From Rotaria socialis (Eukaryota > Rotifera > Eurotatoria > Philodinida > Philodinidae), in contig CAJNYU010004517.1 in NCBI GenBank assembly GCA_905331475.1, forward strand, positions 205,870 through 269,869: DNA of 64,000 nucleotides, written 5' to 3'. Below are positions 38,305 to 50,979 of this stretch, in pieces (position 1 is the stretch's first letter; the number at the start of each line of letters is the position of its first letter). Made by a program: the position numbers and the translations under genes. The notes under the pieces are model-generated. The model did no database searches, was not told the DNA's origin, and saw nothing but the letters and a program-made list of their open reading frames with translations.

Positions 38305-40168
38305 TAAGAAGAAAAAGGAAACACTTAACCGATAGTTTACTTTTTTAAACGCTAAATGAGTAGATTTTCAAGTTGTAGATATTATTTCAATACATTGTTG
38401 GTCGTTACATATATATATATATTCAGTTTTTTTTAAACAGCTAAACAAAAGTCTATTCGATTATATCATAAAGTTTGATTGAATTAAATCAACAGAAAAA
38501 AACATGAAGGCAAACATTTATTGATATGCATAAATTATGTAGCGAATATAAAATTTATGCAATCTCTTTTTCTATTTCATTCATCAAGTGACGTCTAGTC
38601 ATCAATTTATGAAAGAAAACTAACTGAATTCTATAGAAAATGAAAAAAAAACATTTTTGTTCTTTGTTAAAATACTTTAATAGTGACTTCCTTCAAAAGC
38701 TTGAGTTAAATCGTTTGACTTTAATTTTTATCGATTAATAAACAACCAATGAAGTCTATATCGATACTCTCGGATGACATGCTACTATATCTGATAGTTT
38801 TAAATACTATTTGTCGAGCATAAAATATGATCACAATTATCGAATGAGTATTGATTGAATAGGAAAAAAGTGACGGGCAGGTGAATTAAAAATTGATAAG
38901 TTTTTCTGTGATTCTTAATGAGTCATGTTATGAATGGTATTAATCACAACACGATCTTTTAGGGCTTTCTTTTCTTGATTTTACATGATCCAGCGGAAAT
39001 TGACATTAAAAAATGTTGTCTAGCTGGATCGCCTAAAACTGCATTGAACCTTCGGCATCAGAAAATTTTTGACACAGTTTCTAAAGCAAAAAACACTTCG
39101 TATCGTAGACGCCTTGAAATTTTAATTGTTAGCCAATCTCAAAATTTCCCCACTGTGATACTCGTTCTTGATGAAGTGTTCAAGAAATACTTCCTCATTC
39201 GCTCGATTTGAAACGAATATCAGTTAAAATAACTAAGTTGTGAGACATTGTTAACAAATAGCTTTTCAAAGAGGACAATTTTCTTCTGTCAAAGATGAAC
39301 GTGCTTTTTTGTCTTGAGAATATCTGCTTAGTATAATATTTGTACTAGGTAATAAATGTTATGAAAGATAAACTGGTTATTTATGGCTAAACGTGCTGCC
39401 TATTTTTATATAACATACATCATTTGTTTTGCTCGTTATTCAATTTATCATTCAGCAAAAAACGACAGTTAGCAAACGGAAAAGAGTCTTCAGTATTGAT
39501 TTAAATACGTGATTATTATCGGTTGTGCAGGAAAATCATCGGGTTCATGTGTTTATCCAACACGCTAACCTTCCTTTCTTTTTACAACTCAGCTAACTGC
39601 TTCACAGTTGGTGGCATAGTTTCGTACAACTGGAAGAATACTTGTAGTACATAGGGCCTTTTTAAAATTTTACGTCTATGAATAACGAGATGATGAATGA
39701 AAAGTTTTTTCTCGCCGTTAGTTTAAAAAAGTTTTATTTATTTGCAAATGCTGGCTCATGAAATTATGTCAATACTGAAAATACAGTAAAATGAAAGGAA
39801 TCTCTATTAATAGTAGAAGAGCTTCTTTGAAAATCCGTTGATTTCCTGTGCTATAATAACTTAAGCTGCAATCTTCGTTATGATCGTCACCATTGAGATG
39901 ATGTCAAATGTACGAGCACTATTCATTCCTAACGCTCTTTCGAAGAAAAACGAACGAATTTGTAATCTTCTGTTCTTTATTCAGATTAAAGATTTTGCCA
40001 AAAACAAATTTTAATGTAATCTTTTATTATCTTTGTTAGAATACATGCAACATATAAAGAATAATGACTACATGAATAAAAAAAAATACAACAGTATGAG
40101 TCATTATTAGCTTTTGTTTTGTTAATAGTGTTTTCATCTATTTATAATAGTCGCTCGACTATTTGCGA
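38305..40168. other. Intergenic, no supported gene
   Basis: AT-rich with a short (TA)n run near 38410. A 78-codon plus-strand frame at 38975-39211 has no recognisable motif. The 39400-40100 part is featureless to inspection. Confidence 0.4.
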
Positions 40169-40588
40169 TTAACTTGTAGCACCCATTCCTGCACTTGATT
40201 GACCAAACCAAAATGATAGAATAGCTAAAGCTACATACGAGAAGAAATGAGCCGTTACCATGAGATCAAACGACGAACCCAGCGCACGTTGGACGTAGGA
40301 AACAAATGTTCCTAATAAAAAGATTGTTGCAACGAATAATAAAATGATTGGTACTAATTGAAGAGTACCACTTAAAATATCGAACATTTGCAAGACAAGA
40401 CTGACAACAGATACAATCAATAGTATAAATGAAATAATAGAAAGAGCGGCTGGTGCTTTGTAATCCAAGTCAAATATACCGGTCGAGCCAGCCCATGATT
40501 TCGTCGCTAAGCCAATAACACAAAAGAGAGCTGCTATCGCTGTTATAGCAATGGTAACAAGCAGCACAATCCGTCCTGATAAACGCAT
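40169..40588 (-). CDS. Small four-span membrane protein (claudin/PMP22-like fold)
   Basis: A single-exon frame of 139 residues from ATG at 40588 (MRLSGR). Four hydrophobic segments are clear: about residues 6-26 (IVLLVTIAITAIAALFCVIG), 47-70 (LSIISFILLIVSVVSLVL), 76-98 (VPIILLFVATIFLLGTFVSY) and 107-130 (HFFSYVALAILSFWFG). The first extracellular loop is short and carries one Trp (KSWAG), unlike the longer W-GLW-C-C loop of true claudins, so the family label is only topological. The open frame continues upstream to 40666 without an ATG. Probably a plasma-membrane protein. Confidence 0.65.
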   Translation of the reverse strand: MRLSGRIVLLVTIAITAIAALFCVIGLATKSWAGSTGIFDLDYKAPAALSIISFILLIVSVVSLVLQMFDILSGTLQLVPIILLFVATIFLLGTFVSYVQRALGSSFDLMVTAHFFSYVALAILSFWFGQSSAGMGATS

Positions 40589-40599
40589 ATCTTTGTATG

Positions 40600-43142
40600 A
40601 CAGATAGAGATCTGACAACGGGTGAAGGTAACCGTTAGAAGAGAAAGAATGCAAATGCACGATCAAATTTCTTTTTCTTTATATGATTTCAATGAGATGA
40701 AGTAAATAGATTCTGATTGTAGAACATTAGTCAACGAACAGTTTGTCGCTATGAAAGCCCCATAAAGAATATCGGATACGTCAAGAGAAAAAAAGAGAAT
40801 GAGCTCGTATACGGGAAGGGCATAAATAATGACTCTTTTTCTACGTAGATGATATTTTCTTTACTTTCTGTCATTGAGACTTGATTCTTTTTTTCAAAAG
40901 ATTCCTTGTTGAATTCTCCACAAAACTTTGTGTTAGATTTTGCTTTGAAACACCATCGTGAAGAATCATGTAAATAGGCACATTTTCACATGATCTTACT
41001 TCTTCTCAAGAGATAGATGTACTTAATATCATTTCGTAGCCCTTGGAAAGGTTCATCTGTTGCTCGCATCTTGAACAACAAATCTAACTTTATTACATTA
41101 AAATATTACCCGGCACAGCCACGATGGCCATGCAAACAAATAGCATCCTTGAAAAAGTCGTTTCTGTCCCGAATAGATGCCTGTTAGATAACAAAAAAAA
41201 TCTGTTTGAAATTTTAGTGCTTTTGTTTCTTGCAATCTTCTTGAATGAATTCTCTAGTGTAACTTTTGACGGCAAAGTCTCTTATCGAATTTCGTAGCGA
41301 ATCCAATAAGGAATCTTTTGAAAAAAAATCAAGTACCAGCGAAAGAAAAGTCTATAATACAAAAGGTGACATTCTTTATGGCCCACCCGTTATGACTAAA
41401 GTCTCAGATAAATATACGTGAGAGTAGAGAGAGAGAGAGAGAGAGAAATTTTATTCAAGCATCCACCTACATGCGAATCAGCAGTAAAAGAGAAGAGAAC
41501 CGTTTTGTATATTGACATTTTTTCTCTTTCTACTTCTTTGAGTAGATATAGTATTGCACTCGAACGAAGAGAAACGAGTGATGTGCTAAAAAGGAATTGT
41601 TGTAGTAAATATATCAAAGCATTCGATCGAAATTAAATCTAAACTACATGTTAAAATCATAGACCTTTTCATCGTATCAATGAACCGAAATTCTTTAAGA
41701 TGCAAAACGTTAAAGTTCGTCTGTGTGACTTTCTTTTTGCCAGTGAATTGTTCGAGTTCACGGTCACGTATCGCAGGAATATCAAACACGCTCAAGAGAT
41801 CTGTTCCTGCTCGAAACTTTAGTCAAATGCCTACAGCCTTTTGCATTCGATTAAAAACGTATTAAGCATATGAATCATGTATATTGACCAGCGATGACTA
41901 TACATGAAGCAAAACAAACAGAATCACACGATATTGTAAAATGAATTGTTCTTTTCAACGCTACAAAATGTTCAACAACGGTTTAATTGATTATTTTCTA
42001 GTACGAAATATGGTTCGAAATTTATTTGTTGAATTTTATATTGAAAAGACCTCGAAATCCATTCATTTGCTTAGGGTTTGTGTTTACTATATGTAATATT
42101 GTACCGCTGTTCAACCAACAAATTCATGTTTTCTTTGCCATCTACGCCGTGATATTCGATCAGGAATTTTTACAGGACGTGTCTTATTTCTCACACCTGT
42201 AGGATAGAGCAAAAAAGTTGTTTGGCATTGAAAAATGAACTGAATATATTTAATTACTAGAAAATAATGAATACGCTTTTTAATAATACGCGACGGTGAC
42301 ACATAGAAGCAGTTTGATTATCGGCAATGGCAACCAACATGTTTAACAAAACGTAGAGTCTCTCGTAAAAAGTTTTTCTATCGAAATACGATGCCATTTT
42401 TTAAGACACGCACGCGTTGATAAGAATTGATTACACCAAGACAATTTATTCTCTAGTTTCATTTTCCCGTTCTTTTACTCTGATATGCAGATGCGTCGAG
42501 AAAGTTTCTTTGAAGAAAAATAATGATTACTTAAATTCGAGCAAACAATAATATTCAGTATTCAACGATAATTATGGTTTTCTTTTTACAGAATTGTGCG
42601 CCAATAATTATAAAATACATGAAATTGCGATATGTCTACAACTATTCAATGTATAATGGAGAAAGACAAAGTGCAAGAATTTACTTCCTCTCCGATTTCA
42701 TGATCGGTTGTTTTTGCAAAGTTTATTTTTTATGGCTTTGATAAATTGAAAATCTTATAGTTAGTCGTGAACAAGAAGGTACAAGTGAAGCCTGTGCTTT
42801 TTTTGTATATAACATATGTGTATTTTAACAATGACCCCCTAGCGCGTCAATTTTATATCATTTTGATTAGAAATCGAGGCTTAAAAGGCTTAATAATAAA
42901 GCTCTGCACACATATTAATACCCGGATTTCTACTTGTGCACCGATCATCAAATAATGACCAATGACGCAGTGCGGTTTTCATGTAAAGATGAAGAAATTT
43001 TCATTATCTTTGACGCTAGCACCCCACGGGTATGGTATTCTGAATCGTTTGTCTTCTATTTTCGCCATGATTTATTTTTCCTAGTATTGTCTAGTAAAGA
43101 TAAAAAAGTTTAAGAACATATCTCGTGCAATTGCGAGGTACT
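40600..43142. other. Intergenic with weak exon-like stretches
   Basis: No firm gene. On the minus strand, CCTACAG followed by a basic frame ending RRRWQRKHEFVG-stop (near 42190-42111) looks exon-like. A possible first exon starting MASYFDRK lies near 42390, but the phases join only through a weak GTCACC donor. A minus-strand frame near 41795-41600 (FDIPAIRDRELEQF) also looks mildly coding. A (GA)n run lies at 41428-41446. Confidence 0.35.
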
Positions 43143-43150
43143 CTGGTATT

Positions 43151-43451
43151 CAGGGGCGGCGGAGCGTCATTAAGCTAGGTGAGGCTCATAAATTTTTTTT
43201 CTATCGTGGAATTTTATGTGAGCATCAATCAGAAAATAAGTCTTCTTTTTATTGAACTTCAGAAAAAATAAAAATGGTCAGTATAAAAAAATAGATTTGA
43301 AGATACCAAAAAATACTTTTCTTTGCTGCTTCTTTGATGCAAGAATAAAAAATAGCAATATTCAGTACAAAAACAAGTGAGGCTGAGCCTCATCTTGCGA
43401 AATCTAGGTGAGGCTCAAGCCTCATCGGTCTCAGTGGCTCCGCCGCCAGTG
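43151..43451. mobile_element. hAT-type MITE with 8-bp target duplication
   Basis: Ends CAGGGGCGGCGGAGC and GCTCCGCCGCCAGTG are inverted repeats, and CTGGTATT flanks both sides (43143-43150 and 43452-43459). An 8-bp duplication with CAG-type ends is the signature of the hAT superfamily. The 301-bp body has no transposase and repeats GTGAGGCTCA/TGAGCCTCA words near both ends. The identical target duplication suggests recent insertion. Confidence 0.9.
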
Positions 43452-43459
43452 CTGGTATT

Positions 43460-44486
43460 TATCAATTTAGAAATCAACGATGTTATAGAGAAAACCAGAG
43501 CAAGGAAACGTTTGAGACGAAGGTCATCCTTTTTATATATTCGCATTTCAATATATCTTGTGCAACCGTTGATAAAACAGTGAGTGTAGAAAGATATAAG
43601 GACGCTTATTTCGATCGATGACTTACAAAGCTCGACTTATAGTAGAATAAGTTATGTTTATGTTCTCCACGCTTTGAAACATACGATTTGCTTAAAGAAA
43701 ACTATATTTATATTTGTGATGATTCAAATGAGAATTTTTTTCTTATTAAAAATTATTCTTTTGAGATGGATTGTCAGCATAATAGTGACATATATAGAAA
43801 TGTTCATATTATGTTTACTGTCGCAAATTTTAACTGACATCTTGAAATGATGTTTACGGAAATAGGGCACAATTTACAGTGTCTTCTTAAATTAGTTGTT
43901 TCCTCTAATTGAAACATGTTTTTTCTCTCTCTAGATAAATAAGAAATGAAATATCAGGAATTCTATTACGTCAGTTCGTATCTAATTATAATCAACCAAG
44001 TATGCGATGAAAACATTCAAAACAAAAATTAGATGTTCATTGATCAAAATGAGTAGTTCTGTTCAAGTCTGTACTTCACACAGTAAACTTTTAGTTATGA
44101 TAAACTAGTCGGAGTTCAAAGACTAATCATCATTATGTGACTAAGAATTTTTGCGACGATTACACACGCATACAATAATATTGACTAGAACCAGCAAGGT
44201 TCTTGGCATATATAACAACATCGAAAGCACTCATGATATTGCAAAATTCGCAGGAAAACTACGAATTTTTCTAGGGCTTGAAAGATACACGGCACAAACT
44301 AATCGTAGAATATCGATTCAAAAATCATCCGAACAGTTGTCTGAAGTCATACTAGAAATGTTCATACCTGCTGAGCGATTTGTGGTATGGTAAGAGTCAA
44401 ACGTGGGACACTGCTTGATATAATTGTCACTGTGCGTTGTGAAATATTCATTCGTCAGCTTGCGGGCATCAGTCCTCTCTTTTCCC
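43460..44486. other. Intergenic, nothing recognised
   Basis: AT-rich; no exon with splice support was found on either strand. Confidence 0.4.
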
Positions 44487-45433
44487 ACACTTCCCGACCA
44501 TGAACCTAGACAAACCTAAGGCAAAGAAGAGGAATAAAATAGCATAAAAAATATTTATAGAGTTGAACATCCAAGTCAACATCAGGTGGTAATCCACATA
44601 AGTGCGCAAAGATAAGGATCGGTACAGGTAAATTGATAAAGAGATATAATGAAAGCAGTTGAATCGTCATTTTTCGATGTTTACGTCATCGAATAAGCGC
44701 TGGCGAAAACAAAGCTTTTGGTAGATACTGCGCGCCAGTAGTGCAATCGTGAACACGATTGTCAAGATAATTGACAAGATAGAATTTTCCATGAGATCAT
44801 AAATCGAAAGTGCCTTCCGATCGAAATAGCACGGATATGAACACCAAGGTTGACTGCAGTAATACGTTTGTTCATAACTGGGAAAGAATATAATAGTAGT
44901 GTAGAATATAAAACCATAAAGAATAAGTCCAGTAAGCGGGATATAATGAAACAGGATACGTTTTCTGTGGGTGTATCATGAAATACTAAAATGTGCCATT
45001 CGATTTACGCATAGGCCTTTAAAATGCTTGTCATGAGAAATATACCTGCATTGACAAGTCACCAAAGTTTACAGCAAATTTCAACTGCTGGTCGAACTTG
45101 ACCCGACCAAGTGACAACAAGATAAGCAGGAATGTCGATGAGTTGTGTGAATAACGCCGCGAATAGAAATAAAACAACAACATGATTGTGTAATTCTTTG
45201 CGTGTGGATCGATCCACGAGTAGATGAAAGAGAAGCAAGTGAGTGCAACCTAGACCCGGTACTTCGAACAAAATTAAGAGCCAGCAACGTACTATCCTAG
45301 GTATCGAAACATCGGGTGCATCTGTTGAGGCGGTACCATCATCAACACTATCATTGAGTGTGTGCTTGTTCTCAATCGAATAAGAGACGAAGCATCGCTG
45401 ATTAATTCCATTGGCTGTACTCTCGATATCCAT
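44487..45433 (-). pseudogene. Decayed 7TM (rhodopsin-like) receptor gene
   Basis: The frame from ATG 45433 encodes an N-terminal tail and two membrane spans (WLLILFEVPGLGCTHLLLFH and VVVLFLFAALFTQLIDIPAY). It then reaches CKLW and a TGA (45061-45059) where the family pattern expects a second Trp. Reading on in frame gives LVNAGIFLMTSILKAYA and a TAA (45007-45005). Later spans are found in another frame (LTGLILYGFIFYTT, SIILTIVFTIALLARSIYQK), so at least one frameshift lies near 44945. Another lies near 44670, before QLLSLYLFINLPVPILIFAH and LCGLPPDV. Four independent lesions make a pseudogene more likely than sequencing error. The layout resembles bdelloid-expanded class A-like receptors; the ligand is unknown. 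Confidence 0.75.
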
Positions 45434-46905
45434 GATAGATACGAATAAATATGCGAAAACATGTTTTCGTCGAAGTTCTGCCGTGATAGGAGAATAAATT
45501 CCTGGGATGGAGCTTTATAAATTAAAAAAATTGTATTTTAAATGTCTGCATATTATACAGATCTTCTTGCCGATAGCATGTGTGGCTGTGGCGCAAATAA
45601 TCATGTAAAATCATTAGAAAGTACATCAAAGATATGTCTCAAGTGACAGACACTGATTTCGTCTTTAAAAGTTCTCAGGATAGAAACTCGTTGCTGGAAT
45701 ACTTGCCATCGTAACAGAGTGATAGTACAAAATCTATTTCAAAATCTAGCCCGTTGTAATAAGGAAAAAACAGATAAAATGACCTGAATACCATACATAG
45801 ATCTTCTCGAGAAATAATCATATGCTGATACACGAATGAGATTTCCTCAATACCAGAATTTATCGTAAGCGTTGCTAGAAAAATACTTATTCGTGTTTAT
45901 CTGCCAAAATTCTTCCGAGCATGAATAATCGCTTTCAAACAGAATTAGTTCTTATGCAAGATCTCATTGGATTTACTGTCTTATTTATTGTTCTTTAGGT
46001 GTTTACGTTGTCTACCGTTTACGTCATTCGAGCACTTGGGTCTTGAATTTAAAGATTCCAAGGGATTATAATATAACTTGGAAGTGCACTTCATTAGTTC
46101 ATGTTGGAGGTCAGACTTCTCGATTTCCAAAAACTCAGCTGGTTCACAATCATAGATGAACTACTAGACAAATAAAACGTCTTAGAGTTCAGACATTTTG
46201 TCATCATTTTTTATTCCTATGTTTCTGGTTTAGATGAGAGAATAATGTCTAGCTATGGAAACTATATAGGTTGAAATTACTGTTTACAATAATGTTCTTG
46301 GTTTTTAGTAAGAGAAAAGAAACGTCCTTTGAGACATAGGGTTTTTCCTTGTTGTCTTTTATGTAAGTCTGCGCATTTGTTGTTTGGAATAAACTTGAGC
46401 AAGAATCGAACCACTATTGAACGAATTTGGGTATGGTTTTGAAGTTCCAAAATATTCCGCAGGACCAGTAGCAAGACGTTTAGTTGAATCAGAAAAAATG
46501 ATCTTGCTGTCACATTGGCATCATTCAATTCAATATGAGAGAAATATTCATACGCAAATCGGGCACTCGGGGGGTGATCGAGGTACCGTATTGAATGATA
46601 CTTCATTTTGAAGAGTTCTATCTCGGTTTACATATTGCGTATGATAATCAGGCATGGAACGATCGAAAACTTGCTCTTTTTCGTTGATGCTTTCAATTGT
46701 TTGACAAGCTGCGCATTTGGCATTTTTGCCTGTTCTAATTTTGCGTCTAAATCTAAATGGAATTTTGAAATTTTCTTAGAACTGTTCTAAGTATATCATA
46801 AGATCAGTAATGAATATGTCGATGTAATTAAACGAGCGAAGGGCTCTGCTTCATTGTTTACATTCTCAAGAAAGTATAATCGCTTCGGTATAAATTTTAA
46901 AAAAT
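45434..46905. other. Intergenic, no supported gene
   Basis: Open frames around 46277-46611 on both strands overlap and neither shows a recognisable motif. The remainder is AT-rich. Confidence 0.4.
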
Positions 46906-48389
46906 TCACCCTAGACAATAGCATCTTGAACAGCAACAAGCATACGCGATAAATAAGCCTAGAAGTAAAATCAATGGTACACCCAGTCCAAGACCTAAAG
47001 TCAACATTCGATTATCATCGGACGACGCCGTCATAGCTGAGACGAGAGAAAAAAAATAATCACTGAGAATATTAACGTGAAAATCAACTGGGCAAATCTG
47101 TAGATATATTCGATGTCGATTTTGATAATGTAGTTGTGGTCGTCGCCGATGTCGCTGCAGTAGAGGTCGTCTCCGTCATCGCCGAACCAACAAGAAAATT
47201 GATACGATATGACTGTGATGAATATCCATTCGCACCAATGGCTGTAGCACAAAAATGAGAATGTTGAACCGAGTTGATCGATTGCTGGTGTTCATGTTAA
47301 ATTCATTGCATAATACGGTACCGTTGTCCAAGCATAAGGAAAACTTGATTTTTGCATACCAGATGGACTCTCGATAATAAAACTAGCAATATATGTATTT
47401 GTATCATTATCACAACCTGTACGGGCAATAACAACACCAACCAATACATTTTAATGTTTCCACCATTAACAGCTGACCAAGGTAAAATGTTTGTTATAAT
47501 CGGTGGCGTCATACACGCTGTAACTGTATTGTAGCTATCGAATCCATAAAGTACAAATTGAAGTGTAACTGAACGTAGTGCAATTGTTGAAAATATTGAA
47601 AGAAAATCTTCTATTTGAATCGCTACTATATAATATCCTGCATACGGTAAACTTACATTCACTTGGCATCGATTAGTCACGAATGTTTGTAGTGTAACTG
47701 TTGATGGTAACGCATTTATATTGTATGCATCGGCACATTCATCGACACTTAATCCATTGAGTGTACCTGACGATGTGGCCCAACGACATTTGTTTACAGC
47801 ATTTGAATCGGCATCACTCATTGGAATTTCGATCATAGTCCAAATTCTGACAGGTGCATTTACCATTAAAGGCATTGTTGATGTTGGAGAATGATTGGTT
47901 TCTATACCAACCCGTGGCGCTAAATTGATGAAGATTGCCATACTCCAACTAGCGCTTGCTAAACCATAGGTAAGACTAAGCCACTTTTCGGTACTACGGA
48001 ATACTAGAATCAATTCTGTACTATTGAGTAATAATAAGATTTGACTTCGATAGCCAAATGATGTCTGTCGCCACACTAAAATCCGTGCAATATACCTCAC
48101 TGGCGATCTGCTGTGAACTATAGTTAGCTGCATTACATTGACTTGAAGAGGATAGGCATACAAGAGGTGTAACCAAGAAGTGACCGATCAAATCTCTATT
48201 AAAAATATTTGTTTGATTGCAAGGAACAATTGAACTTGACCAAGCATAACGCTGATGGATAATCACTGTAATACTTGAACTGTCATTTGTTACAGACGAA
48301 TCCGACTCCCATGCTATTATACCTCCACGAAAATGCAGATCATTGATTATCACTATTGAATATAGTGAAAAGGTAGTAACAAGCATCAT
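46906..48389 (-). pseudogene. Type I surface-protein gene broken by frameshifts
   Basis: The reading starts with a signal-like segment (48389: MMLVTTFSLYSIVIIND) followed by FRGGIIAWES and a Ser/Thr/Cys-rich ectodomain (QRYAWSSSIVPC, EVYCTDFSVATD). The frame then shifts near 48055 and continues as SFGYRSQILLLLN, NKCRWATSSGTLNGLSVDEC, LPYAGYYIVAIQIEDF and TACMTPPIITN. It shifts again near 47450 (VGVVIARTGCDND, IIESPSGMQKSS), meets a TGA at 47294, and continues with a Thr-rich stalk. A last exon from 47036 encodes a membrane span (LGLGLGVPLILLLGLFIAYA) and a Cys-rich tail (CCCSRCYC), stop at 46906. The ectodomain style resembles invertebrate surface proteins of unknown function. Two frameshifts plus one nonsense codon suggest decay; local assembly errors cannot be excluded. 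Confidence 0.65.
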
Positions 48390-50241
48390 TGAATTCTATG
48401 TGTAACACTAAGATGTCCACTGACTCTTATAGGTTCTTTTGCATATAAAACCACCAAAAAGCAAATTTGAATAGAAAAATATATTGCCTTGGTTTCTTTC
48501 ATCAAATGAAGTCTTCAAGAAAAATTTCGCTTTCCCTGGAAACTATAGTTTGTAGACGAGGCTGTAAACTGTATATGAACAAAGATAACCGTACACTTTT
48601 GTTTTAAATCGGATCCAACTAAGAGAAATTTAATTTAAAACAAAATTGAAAATTGCACAGAGAAGTATGAGCATGTGATTGCCTAACATGGCGATATGGA
48701 GTCGAATTTGTAATGAGAAAATTATTTTCTTATGCAAATTTTCAGAATTGATCACGGTGTTCTTTCCCAGAGTTTTTAAAGTTATTCTTAGAATTTGTTC
48801 GATAGTATTATTTAAAGTCATGTTGATAAAGTTGATTTCTTAATTTTGTTCGAGGAATGGGTATTGTTCCCATTCCTATTGTATTCCGATAGTGATGTAT
48901 AGTTGTTCTGAACTCCGCAGATTTCGTATAGATAATAGTAATTATTGTTATTTCTATTCAATCATCTGAATTCAATTAAGCCAATGAAAAATAAATAGAT
49001 ATAATTCATATGAATATCTTTCATCCAGAAGCCACATGCAGAACTTTTCATGATGTTTTCTCAAGAGATTTCAAAAATTCGTCACGTACCTTACGCAACC
49101 CTTCACAAGAGAAAGTTTTCGAAAAATAATTGTGTACTATTGAAAGACTGATTTCAATCTTTTTATGGCAAATGAACTTCTTTTCTTATGTGCAGTTTGA
49201 AAATTTCTTTTCTTCTTCAAAAAGTAGCACCACTCTCTCGAAGATTTAAGTGTTTGAATAATAGACTTTACGTGAAGATGAATAATAGCAGAGAAGACTA
49301 TTTTCGTAATCTTTCGTTCGTTCTTCCATAAATACGATACGTCGCGTGAATGATTTTCTTCATCTGTAACAAAACTAGATTTTTTGATTGATCGAATTTG
49401 TCCATGAAAACAGAATACTTTCGATTATTTCTTATATGACCTAGATGTTCTTCCTGCGTAATTACAAAACAAGTAATTCATCAAATGTACTGACTCTTTC
49501 AAATGAAATTTCGATTACCTTCAAACAGACATGACATAAAAGAAATATCATGTTTAGGCGATCATTCTATTTTTATATTAAACCTTTCATGTTCATGCAC
49601 CCCTTTAATTAGATTCAAAAAGAGTCGGATAATTTCGCTACTAGACATTTTGTTTTTTCTTCTTTCATTGTTTATGATCCGAACGAATAAGAAAACGAAA
49701 TTTACGTACTGATCAATCAATATTAATTTCTCTAGATAACGCAGTAATAATAAAAAGAAAATATGCTGTTATCCTTCTTGCTGATAAAAATATTCTTTAT
49801 CAGGAATGATTAGCTTTAATTATGATAGAACGAAAATAAAAATAACACCGATGTAATAGGAGAATACACATATGTGCTAATGTCTTTCCTATAAAGCTGC
49901 TTTTATTCCTATGATTTCTAAAGGAAGAATACATATGAAGAAGAAAAAAAGCAAATAATATGTAACTATTTTCTTCTTCGTCTTTCGTTCTCATATTGTA
50001 CTATTTATGTCTGTGTATTCAGTTCGAGTACATATAATACAATCTTACCGTCCTCTTTTGCGACTCATAATTCTTTTCTTTTTTTATTATAATGAACCGA
50101 CAGTAGTACGCAAGCAAGCTACGTGCTTACTCTACTATTCAAACATATCTGCGTCAGTGTTTGACATGTTCATAGATTGATTCATGTTCCAAGATCGATT
50201 CTTTTTTTGTTGTGTTTTTATTTAAGATTATTTCTTTCAGT
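48390..50241. other. Intergenic, no supported gene
   Basis: AT-rich sequence with scattered short frames; no motif, repeat structure or exon stands out. The last 150 bases must contain the promoter or 5' exon of the gene that follows. Confidence 0.4.
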
Positions 50242-50903
50242 ATGAACTATATGAGAAGTCCGTTTTATCCAACGCAAACATCGGCGCCATCAGCAACGAC
50301 AACAACAAGTAAACCAACAGCGTCATTGAATAATTGTGTTCGCTTTAATGATTTAATATCTGTATCACAAACATTCAATGAACGTGAAAAATATCTTACT
50401 GCGTAACTATTGAATTCGTTGATAAAAACTCTCAATAGTGCTCGAATTAATTCTAGTAAATATCCTCAACAGCAAATGCAATTGATACGTAAACGATTAA
50501 AAGTTGAATTTTGGTTGGATGATCAATTAAGATTTCTTTATGATATTAAAGTAAATTTAAAAGTATCTACAAAAATAGATTCGTTCAACGATGTCATATT
50601 TTTAGGATGATAGCTCACAAGAAGAACACGATCAATGTCCGGAAGATTTAATCGATTGCCTTCTAGACATAGACGATGAATCAGAACGGCGTAGATTTAT
50701 TCTCGTAAGAGTTTTTCTTTTTTTTTTGAAGTTATCATTCAATCTATTACCGTGAATATTATACAGGAGAAACTAAGAAATGTCAAACAATCGCAATCGA
50801 TAACACTGGTAAATATTGATAGAATGATGAATTAATGATTTTGAATATAGTTTCATTCCAGGAATTCATCGATGAATGCCTACGTCGTATAAAAATGTTG
50901 TAA
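50242..50903 (+). CDS. Small helical protein, unknown; in-frame TAA or 36-bp intron
   Basis: Exons 50242-50550, 50606-50704, 50767-50808 and 50862-50903 join in frame and end RRIKML-stop. The product has a Ser/Thr/Pro-rich start (MNYMRSPFYPTQTSAPSATT), then amphipathic helices (VRFNDLISVSQTFNEREKYL, QLIRKRLKVEFWLDDQLRFL), an acidic segment (DDSSQEEHDQCPEDLIDCLL) and a C-terminal helix (FIDECLRRIK). I do not recognise it. Exon 1 contains an in-frame TAA at 50404-50406. Either it is a nonsense mutation (about 168 residues without it), or a 36-bp intron (50403-50438, GTAACT...AATAG) removes it and keeps the frame. Its 3' end is 76 bp from that of the convergent RRM gene. TTTCAG directly before the ATG may be the acceptor of a 5'-UTR intron. 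Confidence 0.6.
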
Positions 50904-50979
50904 TTACACAAAATCTATTTATATTTGACTTATCTTTAACGCAAAAAAATACAAGAAAAACACTGGCGAAAGAATTTAG

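Noticed and set aside
43377-43583. 68-codon plus-strand frame
   Set aside because: It begins inside the hAT MITE and crosses its end, so it is not a gene.
45081-45287. Second minus-strand frame in the 7TM relic
   Set aside because: Overlaps the receptor's better coding frame and has no membrane-span pattern.
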